From Perkinsus olseni (lineage: Eukaryota; Perkinsozoa; Perkinsida; Perkinsidae), in contig JABANP010000767.1 of NCBI GenBank assembly GCA_013115135.1, positions 1-18,377 of the forward strand: DNA of 18,377 nucleotides, given 5' to 3'. Shown here piece by piece: positions 14,536-18,377 of this stretch; positions within the stretch are counted from its first letter, which is position 1; each line of letters opens with the position of its first letter. Under the pieces are notes generated by a model. It searched no databases. It was not told the origin of the DNA and was given only the letters and a program-made list of their open reading frames with translations. The translations under genes and the position numbers were made by a program.

Positions 14536-15181
14536 TCAGGCGAAAAATCTACTCCACATCGTTACAGTGAGGTACCCATATCCGCCAACTGTGAATTTGA
14601 TGACGTTATCATTCGGATCATACTCAAGAACGGGATCTGAGGTTAAAAAGGCACGTCTGGCAAAATAACAATGCCTGGTCTTACTCATGTTGGTGTATGC
14701 TTCGGGTAGTAAGCTTTCATCGCCGATGCGCAGCTCGTGACCAACCATCTCGTAAGGAACCCCTCCTGCGGCAAACGCAGTGGTTCCCGAGATGTCGACG
14801 ATCCTACATAGGAAGCCGATAACCCAGGCAACACCAAAATAGACCCCGCGGGGTGAACATGAAGCAAGCATGTCTTACAGACTTTCCATAACTGGAATAT
14901 GCCTGTTAAAGGTTGCAGAAATAGAAATCTCGAGGCCACCGAAGTCAACACCGCCGAAGTAATTGTTGAAGGGTAGAGAAGCTGAACAGACACACGAGTA
15001 AGAATCACGGCGATGGTAGCCCTATCGGTCTAGGAGGGCCAGATAGAGCAGGAATAGCAGTACTTGGCTCGGCTGTTTTCTGAGCAGTGCACCTGAGAAA
15101 CGACGGGGTTGTTGATGGATCGATAGCAAGTTGTTACACTTACAAGCTTAGGCACAAGAGTATCAGCAGTTGATGAAACAT
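14536..15181 (-). CDS. Intact one-domain secreted protein, 5 exons, 129 aa (unit 2)
   Basis: Join of 15181-15144, 15092-15064, 14981-14879, 14803-14685 and 14636-14536. Exon lengths are identical to unit 1 (38, 29, 103, 119, 101) and all introns are GT-AG. Against unit 1 there are two replacements (AAGEVPY to AAGGVPY and YTKM to YTNM) and two synonymous changes in the last exon. No lesion is visible. The last intron is 48 bp instead of 49 and has no stop in frame, so an unspliced transcript would still be translatable, adding 16 residues before the c-exon segment. Secretion is inferred from MFHQLLILLCLSL; function is unknown. Confidence 0.8.
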
Positions 15182-15636
15182 GATGATGAGTGGACGAATT
15201 TGTGTGTGAATGTAGTAAATTGTAGTGAGGGAGGATGGGACACGTTTATAGCTTTTGTTGGGGACTTCGGCGCGCGCGTGTCCAACAAGAGAGCGCAAGT
15301 CCATACTCGGATCGAATGCAGTTCTCTGCGGCCGGGCAGTTTACTGGTAAGAGTTCACCGAGGAGCGTTCCTACTGGATGGAGCCTCGGGTGTGAAGCGA
15401 ATGCCATTTATCGCTACGAACCTTAGGTGCACGCGGACTCGGATACTCGTGCGTATGGGACAGTGTCCGAGGGACGCGGAAGTGCAACACCGTTAGTGTC
15501 CCGGGACATGCCGCCAGGTGTGAAAACATCATACTCCCCTCCACTGGCCGTCCCAAAGCCTGAACATGGGGCACTGGGCGGCAATGGTGAGATCAAAAGT
15601 AGTGGCCTGATCGCCGTCATTCAACGTGGTGTATGA
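15173..15636 (+). CDS. Possible two-exon plus-strand gene, unit 2 copy
   Basis: Exons 15173-15346 and 15427-15636 with the same GTAAGA donor and CTTAG acceptor as unit 1. Exon 1 is 3 bp shorter, and the frame is open throughout. Exon 2 has three replacements relative to unit 1 and no silent change, weak support. It overlaps antisense with the signal-peptide exon of the one-domain gene. Confidence 0.3.
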
Positions 15637-15948
15637 TGCATCCATTTCTGCAGTATGATAGAAGACAGCTAGACGGGAGACGGGACAAACCTACGATCTT
15701 GTCGGGAAATACCTCGGGACTCCAATCCAGCACACTGGAGTGCGTTGCCCATACATTCATCCTTTTACTAGATACCCACCCTCTCAAGCAGGATAAGGGT
15801 TCATCTGTGAGCCATCCACAGCCGTAGCAGCGTCTGTGAATATATCCCAGTTCGCCGCTTTCATGACAGGTGTGTATCCATGCTTGGATGGTGATAGTAA
15901 CGCACGGTAGCTGATAACGGGCTCGTGATTTGATCAAAGACCTGTGGT

Positions 15949-16116
15949 CTACCGAGGGCTCAGAGGTGGTTTGCCGCTCCCTGTTATACCGTTACTCGGG
16001 GTGGCTGCGGAATGTCGGTTCCGTGCCAGTTCTAGCTTGCCGAGTTCCTCACTGTCAGTCTCAGCGGCAACGACTAATTCGTGAACTCCGAACAAAAGCA
16101 AACAGCCAACTACCAT
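15949..16116 (-). CDS. Short minus-strand ORF with signal-like N-terminus (unit 2 only)
   Basis: An ATG at 16116-16114 starts MVVGCLLLFGVHELVVAAE, then a charged segment (TDSEELGKLELARN) and a tail to TAG at 15949-15951, 55 codons. In unit 1 the same region has a 5-bp difference and an inverted insertion that destroy the frame. This could be a relic or a chance hydrophobic run; it does not follow the 38-nt exon rule of the secreted family. Confidence 0.25.
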   Translation of the reverse strand: MVVGCLLLFGVHELVVAAETDSEELGKLELARNRHSAATPSNGITGSGKPPLSPR

Positions 16117-16205
16117 AAGTGAGGTAATGGCAGTACTCTCAGAAGGCAGCGGACCACGGGGAGCCATCGGCAAACCCTTTCCATGCATCACACCTGGCAG
16201 AATAG

Positions 16206-16379
16206 ACGACAGGCTCGAGTTCACTGCGGCCCTCTTGAAGGCGGGGCGGTGATGGTGATGTTGAGTACGATGCGAACCATGATTGTCGCGATGACTATGA
16301 TGAGGATGGTGGTGGTGTTGGTTGTGATGATCGTGCAACTGGTCGTGGTGGATCGAACTTGAGAAGCCTTCCAGATTAA
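16206..16379 (+). other. Low-complexity stretch, unit 2 copy
   Basis: Counterpart of 8536-8709. The Gly/Asp-rich plus frame is interrupted by TGA near its start. No frame is favoured. Confidence 0.25.
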
Positions 16380-16666
16380 CAGCGTGTTGTGGGTTGACCA
16401 TAGTGTAGCTGAGAAGGGAAAGAAAGCCCTAGCCGTGCGATAGGCGTTCCCGATAAGGCCTCTTCCTTGAAGGCGGCTGTGTAAGACTGTAGTTGTGCAA
16501 GTGCACAACTATGGCTCCTAGGCTTAGCTTGACTTTAGTTGATGACTTTATCACTGTTATTATTGGCAGAATCGCAGGATTCCACTAAACCATTGACTAG
16601 AGTTCCCTAGTGGTTAACATGGTGGAGAACCCGTCTCCCGAATCCTCGGTGAACCCTGTCGGCTAG

Positions 16667-17146
16667 CAGATTGCTCATGCTTTTGGTGCAGAGAACGTTT
16701 ACATTTTACGATATGTTACTGATGAAGAATTCGCTGAGAAGTGCGGAAGAGATGCTCACTGATGAGAAGAAGACTGTTGCTGATATACTGGCTTGGTGCG
16801 ATTATATGGAGAGGATTGAAGATGCTCGTGCCCAATTGTATCGTTCTACCCACGTTTACATTAAGGATGTGCGTGATAAAATATGTTCCCAGCAAATACC
16901 TGCTGGTGATGCTACTATTAATACTACTACAGTTGCTGCCGCTTCTACTACTTCTGGCTCGGCTCCGTTAACTGCGACGAGTCATCGCCGACGACTAAAG
17001 GCAGGATCGACTCCAAACAGGTTACCTCTGCTGCCGAGTACTGTAGTGATGATGTGTCCGAAAATGGTACCCTCAGAGTGCCTCAGTTGTCTGATTTCTT
17101 TGGAGATGCACCCGGTAACCGCGGTTACTATGTAGCCGCGATATGA
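16667..17146 (+). pseudogene. Gag-like retroelement ORF remnant (unit 2)
   Basis: Counterpart of 9011-9490 with the same two frame changes, including the 14-bp palindromic insertion (16974-16995, now with one mismatch). Both lesions therefore predate the tandem duplication. Confidence 0.45.
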
Positions 17147-17606
17147 ATTTCGCGAATACCGCGAAGTGACAAACGAATTTACCACGTCGCGTGAAATCGC
17201 ATGCAAATACCGCGATTTCTCGAAAACCACCGAACCCATACCGCGGTTTTTGGCGGTAATCGTGAAATGCGAAGCGGTTTTCGCGGTTACATTTCGGTTC
17301 CTCACCACTTCGCGAGTGGTGACCACACAGGGGACCCCTGTGTATGCGTGTTGGATACACTGACGGTGTAACACCGTAAATTTCTATTACCTGTACCGTG
17401 AACGGATGTGCATGGGCGCCGCCCTGTGAAAGTTCATGTTTGGTTTCTACTTCGATCGTATTGAGTACAGGTGAGAGTGGGAAAACGATAGGAATGGACC
17501 ATGTGGTATGACTACGCGAAAACCACGACGATGTGGTAACGGGCGGTGCGGTTTTAGTCAATTTTGGGAAATTTTCACGACGCGAAATGGAAAAAGTGGT
17601 TACCGC
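17147..17606. other. Hairpin-rich non-coding block (unit 2)
   Basis: Counterpart of 9491-9979 without the 20-bp insertion. It holds a perfect 9+1+9 palindrome at 17325-17343, the 22-bp triplet at 17356-17377 and repeated CCGCGG/GCGGTTTT words. No gene is seen. Confidence 0.35.
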
Positions 17607-17609
17607 TAG

Positions 17610-17765
17610 CGGCTTTCATGCCACGGGTGCAACTCCTCTGTTGAAGTCGATACTGGATGCTCGAGTAGTATTATTACGTCGAAAGTAGAGACCGCTTCGA
17701 TCGCTGCTGGTTTGGTTTTATCGACTGATGTGGTGAGGGAAGAAGACCTCAGTTTCAGCGAGTGA
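17610..17765 (+). pseudogene. Retropepsin fragment (unit 2)
   Basis: Same DTGCSSS motif (DTG at 17649-17657) as unit 1. The frame shifts after LSTDVV and stops at 17763-17765. Confidence 0.6.
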
Positions 17766-17858
17766 TGAATCAGGGACCCTCGGTTGGGTTGATAGGTTAA
17801 TGTGTTGTGATCATTATTGTTGCAGTTATCGTTCGGCTCCGTACGGTACGGACCGTAC

Positions 17859-18349
17859 CCCTTTGGTGTATTGCTCGGTGAACTGGCTGCCATGGCTGAC
17901 GTGCAACTCGTTGCCAATCATGTAGTAAGGAACATCTCTGATGACTACTAATGATCCCGGGGGCAGCTGATGACCCTACATGAAAAACCAAGTGCCCGAA
18001 GGCGCAGCAAAAGTACTTCCCCTAGTTCGAGGGATAGGCATTGATTACAGGCCTTCGATCAGAGTATCGACTCTGCTGAAACTAGCGGTGACTGCGAAGA
18101 AGGCGCCATTGAGGTCTACACTGCCCGCGTAAAGGTCGATGGGATGCGGGTCTGAGAACAGACGGAGGGCCAGAGGTAACGTGAGCCGAAATACATAGGG
18201 GCTGACAGACGACTAATAGGTTTATATGCTTACAGTCATCTTCACGATGCAACGTGACAGGAGGGACTCCAGTGTCGTGGACCGCGAATGTGACGGTATC
18301 GTTATCGTGATGATATTCTATCTCACTTCTGGCATGGACTTATTGGCAT
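17859..18349 (-). pseudogene. Truncated further member of the secreted family (unit 2)
   Basis: Exons 18349-18234 (c), 18151-18049 (a, 103 nt) and from 17975 (b, with DVPYYMIGNELHV). The a to b junction is out of frame for the VPY reading. It is truncated upstream at the next tandem junction and downstream by the retroelement piece, as in unit 1. Confidence 0.55.
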
Positions 18350-18377
18350 CTGTTTGCACCCTCCTTCCTCAGAAATA
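18344..18377. repeat. Start of a third tandem copy
   Basis: The last 34 bases repeat the first bases of units 1 and 2 (TGGCATCTGTTTGCACC, then CTCAGAAATA), so the array continues beyond the window. Confidence 0.85.

Larger units (their letters stand above)
10718..18343. repeat. Tandem repeat unit 2 (7626 bp)
   Basis: Direct repeat of 3043-10717. Exon coordinates shift by about 7.64 to 7.71 kb along the unit because of indels. The stretch matching 4948-5330 (12632-13014) is almost identical, whereas the parts matching 8000-8500 and 10280-10350 differ much more. Confidence 0.95.

Noticed and set aside
1..18377. CRISPR array or bacterial integron reading of the many palindromes
   Set aside because: The palindromes differ in sequence and spacing, there are no constant repeats with spacers, and the genes have introns.

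Overview
This is nuclear DNA from a eukaryote. Coding potential comes in short exons on both strands, joined by GT-AG introns of about 46 to 106 bp, with small secreted proteins and broken Ty3/gypsy-type retroelement pieces. No bacterial operon layout or RNA gene was seen. Short introns, middling GC and a lineage-specific secreted family would fit an alveolate protist such as Perkinsus, but that is a guess from general character, not a search result.

Layout. 1-1641 (minus) is a decayed Ty3/gypsy pol segment. 1642-2100 has no recognisable gene. 2101-3042 is an old, diverged and partly deleted relative of the repeat to its right. From 3043 the window is a head-to-tail tandem repeat: unit 1 is 3043-10717 (7675 bp), unit 2 is 10718-18343 (7626 bp), and a third copy starts at 18344. 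By eye the units are well over 95% identical apart from indels.

Each unit holds, left to right: a plus-strand ORF fragment; a two-domain secreted-protein gene (minus); a small signal-peptide ORF (minus); a run of minus-strand exons of an unrecognised protein; an intact one-domain secreted-protein gene of 129 codons (minus); a possible two-exon plus-strand gene; a low-complexity stretch; a Gag-like and a retropepsin (DTG) remnant (plus) around a hairpin-rich non-coding block; and a truncated further member of the secreted family (minus).

The secreted family has a strict exon grammar, worked out here from reading frames: a 38-nt signal-peptide exon, a 29-nt exon, then per domain an 'a' exon of 103 nt, a 'b' exon of 119 nt carrying a (V/A)PY motif, and a 'c' exon of about 100-110 nt. 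The intron phases agree wherever the gene is intact.

The main discovery candidate is a repeated micro-insertion. At about a dozen loci an 8-bp target x1..x8 has become x1-x7, then the reverse complement of x1-x8, then x2-x8, a net gain of exactly 14 bp. At three further loci an extra reverse complement of x1..xk follows the first, and the net gain is 14+k (k = 6, 15 or 26). Several events are present in one unit and absent from the other, so they happened after the duplication. They break exons of the secreted gene and the Gag-like ORF. The fixed 8-bp register suggests a defined enzymatic process, such as hairpin-type transposon excision or a constrained inter-strand template switch, rather than random slippage.
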